Made by a program: the position numbers and the translations under genes | Notes under the pieces: model-generated | Told to the model about the DNA's origin: nothing | Databases searched by the model: none | What the model saw: the letters and a program-made list of their open reading frames with translations, nothing else | NCBI RefSeq assembly: GCF_000711725.1 | Contig: NZ_JONP01000005.1 | Coordinates: 186,001 to 250,000, forward strand | Direction: 5' to 3' | DNA length: 64,000 nucleotides | Source: Roseomonas aerilata DSM 19363 | GTDB lineage: Bacteria > Pseudomonadota > Alphaproteobacteria > Acetobacterales > Acetobacteraceae | Shown here: positions 33,000 to 41,969 of the stretch, piece after piece | How positions within the stretch are numbered: the first letter of the stretch is position 1 | Layout of the letters: every line of letters starts with the position of its first letter

Positions 33000-33869
33000 A
33001 TGTCCCTGCCTCCCTCCCTGCCCGGCAGCCGGGCTTCCGGCCCCTCCGAGACCGCGCTCCCCGGACCGCCGGCCGGGCCCGGCCGGCGCGGCGAGTGGCC
33101 CGGTTCCGCGCGCGCGATCGGCCCCGAGATCAGCCCCGAGATCAGCGTCGTCGTACCCGTGCGGAACGAGGCCCCCAACATCGCGCCGCTCGTCGCCGAG
33201 ATTTCCGCGGCCCTCTCGGGCGTGCCGCACGAGATCGTCTATGTGGACGACGGCTCCACCGACGGCACTGCCGAGGCCGTGCGCGAGGCCGCCTGCTCCG
33301 CGCCGGTGCGGCTACTGCGCCACGCCACCTCCTGCGGGCAGTCGGCGGCCGTGGTCAGCGGCGTCCGCGCCGCCCGCGCCCCCTGGATCGCGACCCTCGA
33401 CGGCGACGGTCAGAACGACCCGGCGGACATCCCCCGCCTTTGGGCCCGTGCCCGGGTGGAAGGGGAGGGAGCGCTCGTCGCGGGCTGGCGCAAGACCCGC
33501 AAGGATACGACGACGAAGCGCCTGACCAGCCGCATCGCCAACCGCGTGCGCGCCCGGCTGCTGGGTGACGCGACGCCCGATACCGGCTGCGGCCTGAAGG
33601 TCTTCGCGCGGGACCTGTTCCTGAGCCTCCCCCATTTCGACCACATGCACCGCTTCCTCCCGGCCCTCGTGCTGCGCGGCGGCGGGCGGGTCGTCAGCGA
33701 GCCCGTGGGGCACCGGCCGCGGGTCCGCGGCGTCTCCAACTACGGCACGCTGGACCGGCTCGCCGTGGGCATCGTGGACCTGCTGGGCATGATGTGGCTC
33801 CAGCGCCGGTGGAAACGCCCGCGCCTGCTGCCCGAGGACGCGCCCCGCGCGGGGGCGCCCGGCGCATGA
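33000..33869 (+). CDS. Family 2 glycosyltransferase (dolichyl-phosphate-mannose-synthase-like)
   Basis: A 289-residue GT2 enzyme: ISVVVPVRNEAPNIAPLV, VYVDDGSTDGT, the DxD-type ATLDGDGQNDP and CGLKVFARDLF are typical of polyprenyl-phosphate sugar transferases. The first 45 residues are Pro/Gly/Ser rich and probably disordered. There is no clear C-terminal membrane pair of the usual DPM kind. The stop overlaps the TVP38 gene (ATGA), suggesting that the membrane protein works with it. The sugar and acceptor are not predictable from sequence. Confidence 0.88.
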   Translation: MSLPPSLPGSRASGPSETALPGPPAGPGRRGEWPGSARAIGPEISPEISVVVPVRNEAPNIAPLVAEISAALSGVPHEIVYVDDGSTDGTAEAVREAACSAPVRLLRHATSCGQSAAVVSGVRAARAPWIATLDGDGQNDPADIPRLWARARVEGEGALVAGWRKTRKDTTTKRLTSRIANRVRARLLGDATPDTGCGLKVFARDLFLSLPHFDHMHRFLPALVLRGGGRVVSEPVGHRPRVRGVSNYGTLDRLAVGIVDLLGMMWLQRRWKRPRLLPEDAPRAGAPGA

Positions 33870-34555
33870 GCACCGCGGCCACCCCGCGCCCTGCCATCGC
33901 GGCGGCCGGGCGGCTGGCGCTTCTGGCGCTGGGCCTCGGCTTCGCGGGCTGGATCATCCGCACCCTCGGCCTCGCGCCCGGCGGCGAGACCGGCACCGCC
34001 TGGGTGGACCACTGGATCCGCGGCCAGGGATTGCAGGGGGAGGCGGTCTTCCTCGCGGTGGGCGCGGCGGCGGCGGCGGCGGGGCTGCCTCGGCAGGGGG
34101 TCGCCTTCCTCGGCGGCTACGCCTTCGGCGCGCCGGTCGGCACGGGGCTGGCCCTGGTGGCGCAGGTTCTCGGCTGCGCGGCCTCCTTCGGCTGGGCGCG
34201 GCTGCTCGGGCGCGACTGGGCGGCGCGCCGGCTGGAGGGCCGCTTCGGCCGCCGCCTGCGGCCCCTGCACGACCGGCTGGTGGCCAGCCCCTTCGGCGCC
34301 ACCCTCGCGCTGCGCCTGCTGCCGGTCGGAAACAACCTTGCCCTCAACCTCCTTGCGGGGCTCTCGGGCGTGCGGATGGCCCCCTTCGTCCTCGGCTCGG
34401 CAATCGGTTACCTGCCGCAGACCCTCGTCTTCGCGCTGCTCGGCAACGGGGTAGCGGTGGACCGCATGGCGCAACTCGTCCTCGGCGGGGCGCTCTTCCT
34501 CGTCTCCGTCGCGCTCGGCGCCTGGCTGCTGCGCCGCGAGCCGCCGGTCGCCTGA
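33866..34555 (+). CDS. TVP38/TMEM64 (DedA-like) membrane protein
   Basis: A 229-residue membrane protein of the SNARE-associated/VTT family. The core is visible as LPRQGVAFLGGYAFGAPVGTGLALVAQVLG and LRLLPVGNNLALNLLAGLSGVRMAPF. VTT proteins are linked to phospholipid or polyprenyl-phosphate flipping in recent work. Coupling to the GT2 gene by ATGA fits a lipid-linked sugar role (inference). Confidence 0.85.
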   Translation: MSTAATPRPAIAAAGRLALLALGLGFAGWIIRTLGLAPGGETGTAWVDHWIRGQGLQGEAVFLAVGAAAAAAGLPRQGVAFLGGYAFGAPVGTGLALVAQVLGCAASFGWARLLGRDWAARRLEGRFGRRLRPLHDRLVASPFGATLALRLLPVGNNLALNLLAGLSGVRMAPFVLGSAIGYLPQTLVFALLGNGVAVDRMAQLVLGGALFLVSVALGAWLLRREPPVA

Positions 34556-34755
34556 GGGACGGCGGCGAAGGTAAGCCCTCCCGACGAGGTTCCTACGGCC
34601 GCTCCAATGCTTTTTCGAAGCAGGACCATTCCCCTCTGATGCCGCAGGGCAACACGCGGCAGCACTCGCTCTCGTTTTCGTGATCTTCGCTGGGGTATGG
34701 GGCCTTCCTCGCTTATTCGAGGACACGATTCCGCCCTAATTGCCACGGTATCGAC
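34556..34755. other. Intergenic region of lower GC
   Basis: A 200-base gap visibly richer in A/T than its neighbours. It should hold the promoter for the exported protein at 34756. No repeat or RNA gene was recognised. Confidence 0.4.
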
Positions 34756-35487
34756 ATGATCTCCCGGTTATCGGCGTTTCTGACCACCCTTTTCCTCGTC
34801 GCGGCCTTCCCGGAGCACAGTGCCGCCGCCTTCGAGGCCACTGCCGAAATCGGAACCGCGCAGCCTCGTGCGCCGAAGGCGATTTTTCCCTCGCCCCCGC
34901 TGCGGCTCGACTGGAACAGCCCCGACAAGGCGCTATGGGTCACGGGCGAGAGCCCGGCGCCTGCGTGGGACGCCGCCGGAAGCATCACCTCCGCCAGTGG
35001 ATGGGGCTCGGCCGGATTGCGACACGAGACCTCTCGGGTCTGGGGTCTCGCCCTCACCAGCATGCCGCTGATCCGCTCCGCTGCCCTCTGGCGGGAGGGG
35101 GAGGCAAGGTCCCGCCAGGCCATCGGGGCGGCCCTGGTCGAGGAGCTCAGCCTCGCGCTCCCCGGCGGCCCCCGGCTGCGTGCCAAGGCCGGGATCGGAC
35201 AGCGGGCGGGCCTGGCCGATCCCGGAGGGCGGGGCACCGCGCCCGGTCTGGCCTTCAGGGCGGAGGCGGGCCTCTCCACCAGCCTCGGCTTTCTCGGCCG
35301 GGCCGGAACTCGCCTTGACCTCCAGATCGTCTCGCTCAAGGGGCTCGGCGGAGCCGGCGGGCAGGCCACCTGCGAGGTAAAGCTCGAACTCGCCGCTGAG
35401 CGCGCGCTGCCGTTGCGCCTTGGCGGTTCCTGCCCCGGGGCCCCGGGCGCGGCGCACGTCACCCTCGGCATCGGCGGCTGGTTCTAG
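34756..35487 (+). CDS. Exported protein of unknown function, possible outer-membrane barrel
   Basis: I do not recognise this 243-residue protein. It starts with a Sec signal ([18 protein letters not shown], cleavage likely after AAA near residue 25). The mature part has alternating short strands rich in Ala, Leu, Gly and Arg and ends in GIGGWF; a terminal aromatic residue is the usual outer-membrane beta-barrel signal. Two cysteines (TCEV and GSCP) may form a disulfide. Barrel-like strands begin around [20 protein letters not shown]. It is convergent with the IalB-like gene. Confidence 0.6.
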   Translation: MISRLSAFLTTLFLVAAFPEHSAAAFEATAEIGTAQPRAPKAIFPSPPLRLDWNSPDKALWVTGESPAPAWDAAGSITSASGWGSAGLRHETSRVWGLALTSMPLIRSAALWREGEARSRQAIGAALVEELSLALPGGPRLRAKAGIGQRAGLADPGGRGTAPGLAFRAEAGLSTSLGFLGRAGTRLDLQIVSLKGLGGAGGQATCEVKLELAAERALPLRLGGSCPGAPGAAHVTLGIGGWF

Positions 35488-35517
35488 GGCGGCCCACCCG
35501 GGACGGAGCGAGCCGCC
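35488..35517. terminator. Possible hairpin between convergent genes
   Basis: GGCGGC at 35488-35493 can pair with GCCGCC at 35512-35517 with an 18-base loop, in the 34-base gap between two convergent stop codons. No T-run follows, so the assignment as a bidirectional terminator is weak. Confidence 0.3.
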
Positions 35518-35521
35518 GGCC

Positions 35522-36157
35522 TTACCGCCAGCCGGGTGCGCCCAGCAGGCCCATCAGCCGCTCCAGCAGATCGAACAACCCGGAAGGGGCGGCTGGCGGC
35601 GCGCTGCCCTCGGGCTGGCGGGCACGGAAGCGGGCCAGCGCGGCTGGGGTGTCGGAAAGCCGGAGTTCCACCGGCTCCACCATCGCCTGGGCCTCGGGCA
35701 CCAGCATCCCACCGACCCGCACCAGCACGCGGTCCGCTCCGGGCAACTCCGCCGCGGCTCGGGCCAGGTCCGCCTCGCGCGGCGCGCAGACAAGCGAGAA
35801 CCCTTCCAGCGCGCAGGGCAGTTCGAAGAGCCGGTTGGGCGGGAAGCGCAACTGCACCGTGCCGGCCAGAGCCAGCGCCCCGCGCGCCGCTCCCTCCAGC
35901 GAGAGGTCGCGCGCCGCCACCACCGGCACCAGCCGCCCGCCGCGCTCCGCGACCTCCAGCACGAGGGGCGCGAGGCCGGGCGCAGCGGGCTGCACCGGCC
36001 GGTTGTGCATCATCCGGCACTCCGCGCGGTCCGTCATGCGGTCGAGCCGGCAGGAGAGCAGCCAGGGCCCGAAGCTCTCGGTACCGGCGACCGGCGGCAC
36101 CCCCTGCGCAAGGGCGGGCCCCACGGCGAGGAGGAAGAGGGCGAAAAGGCGGTGCAT
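35522..36157 (-). CDS. Invasion-associated locus B-like periplasmic protein
   Basis: A 211-residue exported protein with a clean signal peptide ([19 protein letters not shown]). The pattern [21 protein letters not shown] followed later by [12 protein letters not shown] matches the IalB family, where a Trp-x-x-Cys start and a second Cys pair form disulfides. IalB proteins are periplasmic, widespread in alphaproteobacteria and of uncertain biochemical role. The C-terminal part is Pro/Ala rich. Confidence 0.65.
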   Translation of the reverse strand: MHRLFALFLLAVGPALAQGVPPVAGTESFGPWLLSCRLDRMTDRAECRMMHNRPVQPAAPGLAPLVLEVAERGGRLVPVVAARDLSLEGAARGALALAGTVQLRFPPNRLFELPCALEGFSLVCAPREADLARAAAELPGADRVLVRVGGMLVPEAQAMVEPVELRLSDTPAALARFRARQPEGSAPPAAPSGLFDLLERLMGLLGAPGWR

Positions 36158-36232
36158 GACTCCACATTTGCACAGCAGCCGCGACGCCGCTTCCCGCGAT
36201 CACGTGACCGACGAACCCCCGGAGACTCCCGC

Positions 36233-37063
36233 ATGCGCCAGATCCGCTTTCCCGACGGCAAGGAGGTGCCCGCCCTCGGCCAGGGCACCTGGCACATGGG
36301 CGAGCGCGGCGCCGATCGCCGGGCCGAAGCCGACGCGCTGCGCCTCGGTCTCGACCTCGGCCTGACGCTGATCGACACGGCCGAGATGTACGCCGATGGC
36401 GGCGCGGAGGAGGTGGTGCGCGAAGCGCTCGCGGGCCGGCGTGACGAAGCCTTCGTCGTCAGCAAGGTCTATCCGCAGAACGCCTCCCGCGCGCGCATGG
36501 CGAAGGCCTGCGAGGCCAGCCTGCGCCGCCTGGGGATGGAGACGATCGACCTCTACCTCCTCCACTGGCGCGGCGGCGTGCCGCTCGCCGAGACGGTGGA
36601 GGCGTTCGAGGCCCTGATCCGCGCCGGCAAGATCCGCCGTTGGGGCGTCTCCAACCTCGACCTGGACGACCTTGAGGAACTCGGCGCCGCGCTGCCGGAC
36701 TGCGCAACCGACCAGGTCCTGTACAACCTCGAGGCGCGGGGCCCGGAATACGACCTTCTTCCCTTCTGCACAGAGAAGGGAATACCGGTCATGGCCTACT
36801 CGCCGGTGGGGCAGGGAGGACGGCTGCTGCGCAACCCGGCGCTGCTGAAGGTCGCGGCTCGGCACGGCACCGGGGCGGCCGCGGTCGCCCTGGCCTTCGT
36901 GCTGCGCCGGGAGGGCGTGATCGCCATTCCCAAGGCCGGCGACCCCGCGCATGTCCGCGAGAATGCGGCCGCCGCCGCCATATCGCTCTCGGAGGAGGAC
37001 CTGCGCGACCTCGACGCCGCCTTCCCGCCGCCGCGGCGCAAGACCGCGCTCGCGATGCTCTGA
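36233..37063 (+). CDS. Aldo/keto reductase
   Basis: A 276-residue NADPH-dependent oxidoreductase with the AKR TIM-barrel motifs: [27 protein letters not shown] (catalytic Asp and Tyr), [13 protein letters not shown] (catalytic Lys), [10 protein letters not shown] (catalytic His), [14 protein letters not shown] and [19 protein letters not shown] (cofactor 2'-phosphate loop). Substrate unknown. GGAG lies about 8 bases upstream of the ATG at 36233. It is convergent with the receiver gene, separated by only 12 bases. Confidence 0.92.
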   Translation: MRQIRFPDGKEVPALGQGTWHMGERGADRRAEADALRLGLDLGLTLIDTAEMYADGGAEEVVREALAGRRDEAFVVSKVYPQNASRARMAKACEASLRRLGMETIDLYLLHWRGGVPLAETVEAFEALIRAGKIRRWGVSNLDLDDLEELGAALPDCATDQVLYNLEARGPEYDLLPFCTEKGIPVMAYSPVGQGGRLLRNPALLKVAARHGTGAAAVALAFVLRREGVIAIPKAGDPAHVRENAAAAAISLSEEDLRDLDAAFPPPRRKTALAML

Positions 37064-37075
37064 CGGCTGGCGTGG

Positions 37076-37480
37076 CTACTGGACGCCGTGCTCCGTGCCG
37101 GGCGGGTTCACCCCGAGGCTCCGCATGGCGTCCACCAGCTCCCGCGTGCGGAAGGGCTTGCGGAGGAAACGCTCCTTCGGCCCGAACTCCCGCCCGTTCC
37201 CATGCGCCGGCCGGCCGGTGAGATAGATCACCGGCAGGTTGGGATGCTGCTCCTGCGCCAGGCGCGCGGCCTCGAAGCCGGACGGGCCGGGACCAAGGTC
37301 GATATCCGTCAGCAGCAGGCTGCAGCCTGCGCTGGAGGCAATCTGCTCCAGCGCATCGTCGGCCGTGGTGGCCGGCCGAACGGCAAAGCCTTCCGCCTCG
37401 ATGATGTCTGTCAGGACATCCCGCACGAGGTCGTCGTCTTCCAGCACCACCACGTCGAAGTTCGGCCCGGGCAAGTTCAT
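37076..37480 (-). CDS. Single-domain response regulator
   Basis: A 134-residue receiver without an output domain: VVVLEDDDLVRDVLTDII, phospho-acceptor in LLLTDIDLGPGPSG, IYLTGRPA and the Lys in RFLRKPFR. Start at 37480 (MNLPGPNF) is favoured by a strong GGAGGA just upstream; an in-frame ATG at 37498 lacks such a site. No kinase gene is adjacent; either orphan kinase in the window could be the partner. Confidence 0.87.
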   Translation of the reverse strand: MNLPGPNFDVVVLEDDDLVRDVLTDIIEAEGFAVRPATTADDALEQIASSAGCSLLLTDIDLGPGPSGFEAARLAQEQHPNLPVIYLTGRPAHGNGREFGPKERFLRKPFRTRELVDAMRSLGVNPPGTEHGVQ

Positions 37481-37484
37481 GAAA

Positions 37485-37490
37485 TCCTCC
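37485..37490 (-). promoter_or_regulatory. Ribosome-binding site deciding the receiver start
   Basis: GGAGGA on the minus strand lies 4 bases before the ATG at 37480, supporting that codon over the in-frame ATG at 37498. Confidence 0.65.
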
Positions 37491-37619
37491 GCACGCATAA
37501 CGCGGAGAAGCGAGGAATGTTCGGTAACGAAGGGTTGGAAGGCGATGACAGGAGCGGTTCGGGTTGCGGCCGCGGGCGAAGCGGGCTCTTGTCGCACCAG
37601 GTGAGATAGAGGGATTCAG

Positions 37620-38426
37620 ATGAGCAGAGGGGCACCGTTGCGCGTCGCCGTGGCCGGACTGGGCGCGGTGGGAACGGCGGTCGTCGCCGCGCTGGAAGCG
37701 GGACTGCCTGGCTGCGTGCTCGCCGCCGTCTCCGCGCGCGACCTCGGCGCCGCCCGCGCCCGCCTGGCCGCGGATGTGCCCGTCGTGCCGCTGGAGGATC
37801 TGGAACCCCTGGCGGACATCGTGGTGGAAGCCGCGCCAGCCGCGCTCCTCCCGGCCATTGCGGAGCCATTCCTGCGCGCCGGCAAGGGCGTGGTCGTGCT
37901 CAGCGCCGGCGCGCTGCTGCGGGCCGGGCACCTGATTGACCTTGCGCGCGAGTACGGCGGGCAGATCACCGTGCCCACCGGCGCGCTGCTTGGCCTCGAC
38001 GCCGTGGCCGCCGCGGCCGAAGGGGTGATCCACTCCGTGCGGATGGTGACGCGAAAGCCCGTGCGTGGCCTGCTCGGCGCGCCCTACCTCGTCGAGAACA
38101 AGATCGCGATCGAGGAAATCACGGAGCCCCTGCGCGTCTTCAAGGGCACCCCGCGCGAGGCCGCGATCGGCTTTCCCGCCAACCTCAACGTCGCCGTGGC
38201 CCTCTCCCTCGCCGGCATCGGGCCAGACCGGACCGAACTCGAGATCTGGGCGGACCCGGCGCTCACCCGCAATACCCACCGCATCGAGGTGGAGGCGGAC
38301 TCGGCCAGCTTCTCCATGTCGATCGAGAATATCCCGAGCGAGAACCCCAAGACCGGCCGCATCACCGCCCTCTCGGTCCTCGCCTGCCTGCGCCGGATGA
38401 GGGCACCGCTGCGCGTCGGTACCTGA
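37620..38426 (+). CDS. L-aspartate dehydrogenase-like NAD(P)-binding protein
   Basis: A 268-residue protein with an N-terminal Rossmann motif (VAVAGLGAVGTAVVAAL) and the aspartate dehydrogenase C-terminal domain: PTGALLGLDAVAAAAEG, VTRKPVRGL, FPANLNVAVALSLAGIGPDRT and SFSMSIENIPSENPKTGRITALS. Family members oxidise L-aspartate to iminoaspartate (NadX) or act on related amino acids. AGAGGG precedes the ATG. It is followed directly by the first copy of the multi-hairpin repeat. Confidence 0.88.
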   Translation: MSRGAPLRVAVAGLGAVGTAVVAALEAGLPGCVLAAVSARDLGAARARLAADVPVVPLEDLEPLADIVVEAAPAALLPAIAEPFLRAGKGVVVLSAGALLRAGHLIDLAREYGGQITVPTGALLGLDAVAAAAEGVIHSVRMVTRKPVRGLLGAPYLVENKIAIEEITEPLRVFKGTPREAAIGFPANLNVAVALSLAGIGPDRTELEIWADPALTRNTHRIEVEADSASFSMSIENIPSENPKTGRITALSVLACLRRMRAPLRVGT

Positions 38427-38436
38427 GGCCGGTTCT

Positions 38437-38693
38437 GGCGGCCGCCAGAGAAGGCTCCGTCCTCTCCGGCACCTCACCCGCCAAGGGCCTGAGGCCTTTG
38501 GATCCCCGCCTGGCTATCGCGGGTGCGATGATCGGGGGCGGTATTCTTGAGCGCCCTTCCTGGGCATGCGGTCGCCTCGGGTCAGTGACCCGAGGCGCAC
38601 CGGCCACGAAGACGTTCAAATTGACAGAAAAAGATGATGGTGAGAGGTCTGGGGAGAGGAAGAATTCTTTCTTTCCCTCCCCAGCGTCACCAG
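38437..38693. repeat. Multi-hairpin intergenic element, copy 1
   Basis: Related to the element at 60110-60326. Four stem-loops lie in series: an imperfect one at 38448-38466; CCAAGGGCCT/AGGCCTTTGG at 38481-38501; a perfect 12-bp stem at 38573-38597; and a long stem at 38649-38684 with GAATTC near its tip. The two copies share the stem sequences and CTCACCCGCCAAGGGCCT, while the spacer between stems 2 and 3 is about 30 bases longer here. It fills the gap between convergent genes. A REP-like element or bidirectional terminator is likely. Confidence 0.85.
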
Positions 38694-38712
38694 TCGAGAA
38701 CGAAGCCCGCCC

Positions 38713-40902
38713 TCAGGAAGCCCGCCCGCGCGCGACCATCCGGGCCAGTTCGTCCACGCCGAGGAAGCGCGGCGCGCTGCCCGCTGCCAGGGCGTCGAGG
38801 CTCGGCGCGGGCAGGCCGAGGCGGCTGGCGTAGATCCAGGAATAGGCGAGCACGCGCTGCACGTAGGCGCGCGTCTCGTTGAAGGGGATGCTTTCCATGA
38901 ACAGGAAGGGATCTTCCCGGTGCCCGTTGGCGGGCATCCAGCGCGAGAGATTGCCCGGTCCCGCATTGTAGGCCGCGAGGAGGCGAATGAGGTTTCCCTG
39001 CACGTTCTCCTGGCCGGAGAGCTGGAGGAGGTAGCGCTGCCCGAGCTCCAGGCTGTAGCCGGGGTCGTGCAGACGGCGGCTCCCACCGTCGCGCAGGGCC
39101 GCGTCGCCGGTGATGTAGGCAGCGGTGGCGGGCATCACCTGCATCAGCCCGCGCGCCCCGGCCGGGGAGACGGCGTCGGGGTCGAAGTTCGATTCCTGCC
39201 GCGCCAGCCCGTAGATCAGCGAGGGGTCGGCCCGCCAGCCGCCCTGCGGCTCCAGCCTCGGCACGGGGAAGCGAGCGTAGTCGCGCGGCCGCCCGTCCGC
39301 CGCCTGGGCCTGGGAGGCAAGCATCGTCGCCAGCTCGGTCATGCCCGAGCCCGTCGCTGCGGCCAGCATGCCGCGGGCGAGCGCCGGGTTGCCCTGCGCT
39401 ACGGACCAGAGGCGGCGCAGCTCCGCCTCGGCGCGCGCCTTCTGGCCGATCTGGATGAGGGCGAGGGCGCGCCAGCCCCCGGCGGTCTCGGCCAGCGCGG
39501 CGGCCTCGGCTTCCCCGGCCACGTCGCTCTCCCAGGCGAAGCCAGGGGGCAGGCCGAGGGCGCGGCGCGCGACCAGCCCGTAGAAGGTGCGCGGCTCCTG
39601 CGAGGCCTGGAGCATCCAGGGCACGTAGCCCTGCGGCCGGCGGGAGCGGACGGCGGCGCGGGCGGTCCAGAAGGCGGCGGCGGAGCGCAGCACGGCCGGC
39701 GCCCTCTCGTTGCGCGCGGCCATCTCGAAGAAGGGCAGGGCGCCGTCGTGCTGCCCGAGCCCCCAGGCGGAGAGCCCGGCGAGATAGGCGGCCTGGGCTG
39801 GTGCCCCCGGCGCACGGGCGGCCATGGAGGCGACGCGGAAGGCCTCCGCATCCTTGCCGGAGGTGAAGAGGGCCTGCGCTACGTCAGTTTGGAGCGCCGC
39901 GGCATAGGACGGCGTCATGCCCCGCGTGCTCGCGATGTGCCGCAGCGCCTCCGCCACCTCGCCGCGGCCCGCCATGTCCCGCACCGTGCGGTCGAGAGCA
40001 GGGTTGCGCAGCATCGGCGTGCGAGCGGCGGTAGGCGGCTCACGCTCCTCGGGTGGCACCTCCTGGCCTGGGGCGGGCACCGTCTCGGCCGCGGGCTCGC
40101 CGGGCAGGGGGGGCACCTCCGCGCCACGCGGCAGGCGGGCGACCAACATCGTGTGCAGCCGCGGCGCGTCCGGGTAGTCCGCGTTTTCGGAGAGCCAAGC
40201 GCGCAGCTCGGCAGTACTCGGCTCCACTCCGCCGGGGCGCCAGCGGTCGGCCAGCACGTGGCCGATCAGGCGGCGGTCGTCCAGCCGCTCGGCCTCGCGC
40301 ATGGCCTGGGCCATGTCGCCGCGCGCCTGCAGCTCGAAGATCCGCCGCAGCCGGGCCGCATCGGAAGGGGCGAGGGGCTGGGGCAGCCGCATGGGGGACG
40401 GCGGCTGGGCCGCGGCCGCGAGCGGCGTGCGCGCGAAGGAGAGGGCGATCTCCTGCGGCGTCTCCATCTGCCGCAGCCGCCCGGCGGGGCGGGTGAGCGG
40501 GATGGGCTCCGGCTCGTGCGGGATGACCTCGACAAGGCGGAGCGGCGGGCGGCCCCGCGTCTCTCGCTGCACGGTGCGGGCGGCGCGCGCCTTTGAACCG
40601 CGCGATGCCGGCTGGGCCATGGCCTGGGCACGGCCGTGCCGCGCCTTCCGGGGCGCCTCGGCGGCCGCATGGGCCTGGCGTCCGGCCGCGCGGGCGGGGC
40701 CTGGCCGCGGCGCGGCGGCGCGGGTCGCCCGCTGGTGATCGCGCGGCAGGACCTGCTCGCGGCGCGGATGGCTCTCCGATGCGCGATGCGGGGCGGCTTC
40801 GGCGAGTGGCGCGCACAGGGCGAACGCCATCACCAGGGCCAACCACGCCACGCGCCTTCGCCGGGGGGGACGGCGATCGAGCCCGGGGGGGGAAGCTCGC
40901 AT
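38713..40902 (-). CDS. Soluble lytic murein transglycosylase (Slt family)
   Basis: A 729-residue periplasmic enzyme that cleaves peptidoglycan to 1,6-anhydromuramic products. Signal peptide: RRRVAWLALVMAFALCAPLAEA. A long basic, Ala/Arg-rich stretch (about residues 40-130) precedes a superhelical alpha-repeat region and the C-terminal goose-lysozyme-like domain with YGLARQESNFDPDAVSPAGA (catalytic Glu570), GLMQVMPATA and LLAAYNAGPGNLSRW. The ATG at 40902 begins the signal peptide directly; an upstream extension lacks one. Its 3' end faces the hairpin element. Confidence 0.92.
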   Translation of the reverse strand: MRASPPGLDRRPPRRRRVAWLALVMAFALCAPLAEAAPHRASESHPRREQVLPRDHQRATRAAAPRPGPARAAGRQAHAAAEAPRKARHGRAQAMAQPASRGSKARAARTVQRETRGRPPLRLVEVIPHEPEPIPLTRPAGRLRQMETPQEIALSFARTPLAAAAQPPSPMRLPQPLAPSDAARLRRIFELQARGDMAQAMREAERLDDRRLIGHVLADRWRPGGVEPSTAELRAWLSENADYPDAPRLHTMLVARLPRGAEVPPLPGEPAAETVPAPGQEVPPEEREPPTAARTPMLRNPALDRTVRDMAGRGEVAEALRHIASTRGMTPSYAAALQTDVAQALFTSGKDAEAFRVASMAARAPGAPAQAAYLAGLSAWGLGQHDGALPFFEMAARNERAPAVLRSAAAFWTARAAVRSRRPQGYVPWMLQASQEPRTFYGLVARRALGLPPGFAWESDVAGEAEAAALAETAGGWRALALIQIGQKARAEAELRRLWSVAQGNPALARGMLAAATGSGMTELATMLASQAQAADGRPRDYARFPVPRLEPQGGWRADPSLIYGLARQESNFDPDAVSPAGARGLMQVMPATAAYITGDAALRDGGSRRLHDPGYSLELGQRYLLQLSGQENVQGNLIRLLAAYNAGPGNLSRWMPANGHREDPFLFMESIPFNETRAYVQRVLAYSWIYASRLGLPAPSLDALAAGSAPRFLGVDELARMVARGRAS

Positions 40903-41016
40903 GAGGACGCAGGCGTTAAGGGCTGGCGCCGGGCGGGGCAACCCGCGAGCGCGTGATGGCGGCCGCCCGCGACCGTGAATCAATGACTTGGCGGCAAGGC
41001 GCCCTTCACGTTCCGT

Positions 41017-41859
41017 TCACTGAACCGTCTCGGGCGGTGGCGCATCCAAGGCGCGGCGGAGCAACCGAAGGTCGGTCCAGGCATCCCGTTTCGCCGCCGG
41101 CTGCCGCAGAAGATAGGCCGGGTGGAGGGTCGCGAGCGTCGGAACCGGCCCCAGCCCGGGTACCTCAAGCTGATGCCAGCGGCCGCGCAGCCGGGTGATC
41201 CCCTCGTTCCGCCGCAGCAGCGCCTTGGCCGCCGTGCCGCCCAGCAGGACGATGTGCCGGGGCCGCACCAGCGCGAGGTGACGCAGGACGAAGGGCGTGA
41301 AGACCGTCATCTCCGCGTCGGTCGGCGTGCGGTTCCCCGGGGGGCGCCAGGGAAGGATGTTGGTGAGATAGGCGTTCCGTGCCCGCTCCACCCCGATGCT
41401 GGCCAGCATCCGGTCCAGCAGCCGGCCGGAGACGCCGACGAAGGGCTTGCCCTGCCGGTCCTCGTCCGCCCCCGGAGCCTCCCCGATGAGGACGAGGCCG
41501 GAATCCGGCACCCCATCGGCCAGGACGAGATTGCCTGCCGTCTCCCGCAGCGGGTGGTTGAGGGCGGTGAGCGCCGCCCGCAAGGCGTCCAGGTTGTCGG
41601 CGCCCGCGGCCAGCTCGCCGGCGCGGAGAGAGGCGGGGGCGAAGGCCGCAGCGGGCGGGGCGGCCGGGCGGGCAGGGGCGGGCGGCGGCGAGGGCACGGC
41701 CGGCCGCGTGACCTCGGCCACCGGGGGCGCCGGCATGGGGGCCACCCGTGCGCGGGTGCGGTCCTGCGGCACCTCCTCAAGCGCCTCGTCGGCGCCCCAG
41801 GCGATCTGCAGTTCCAGCGCGGCGAGCAGGGCCGCGGTCTCGGCCTCGTCCAAGTCCAT
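41017..41859 (-). CDS. Family-4-type uracil-DNA glycosylase lacking all Fe-S cysteines
   Basis: A 280-residue protein. A Pro/Ala-rich linker (about residues 40-80) leads to a typical family 4/5 catalytic domain: [60 protein letters not shown] and [11 protein letters not shown]. It would remove uracil from DNA. The canonical family binds a 4Fe-4S cluster through four cysteines; no cysteine occurs anywhere in this translation ([13 protein letters not shown] and [10 protein letters not shown] replace the usual Cys-containing stretches). The start MDLDEAET is preferred; an upstream extension is short and basic. Confidence 0.85.
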   Translation of the reverse strand: MDLDEAETAALLAALELQIAWGADEALEEVPQDRTRARVAPMPAPPVAEVTRPAVPSPPPAPARPAAPPAAAFAPASLRAGELAAGADNLDALRAALTALNHPLRETAGNLVLADGVPDSGLVLIGEAPGADEDRQGKPFVGVSGRLLDRMLASIGVERARNAYLTNILPWRPPGNRTPTDAEMTVFTPFVLRHLALVRPRHIVLLGGTAAKALLRRNEGITRLRGRWHQLEVPGLGPVPTLATLHPAYLLRQPAAKRDAWTDLRLLRRALDAPPPETVQ

Positions 41860-41969
41860 CTCCCCGGTATCGCCTCCCCGGCGACCCCTGTGCAATGCCA
41901 TGCAGGGGGATGGGGTTACAGCCGGCCCAGGGCGGCGCTACATCCAGGGCCTGTTCAGGAGGAGCGCCC

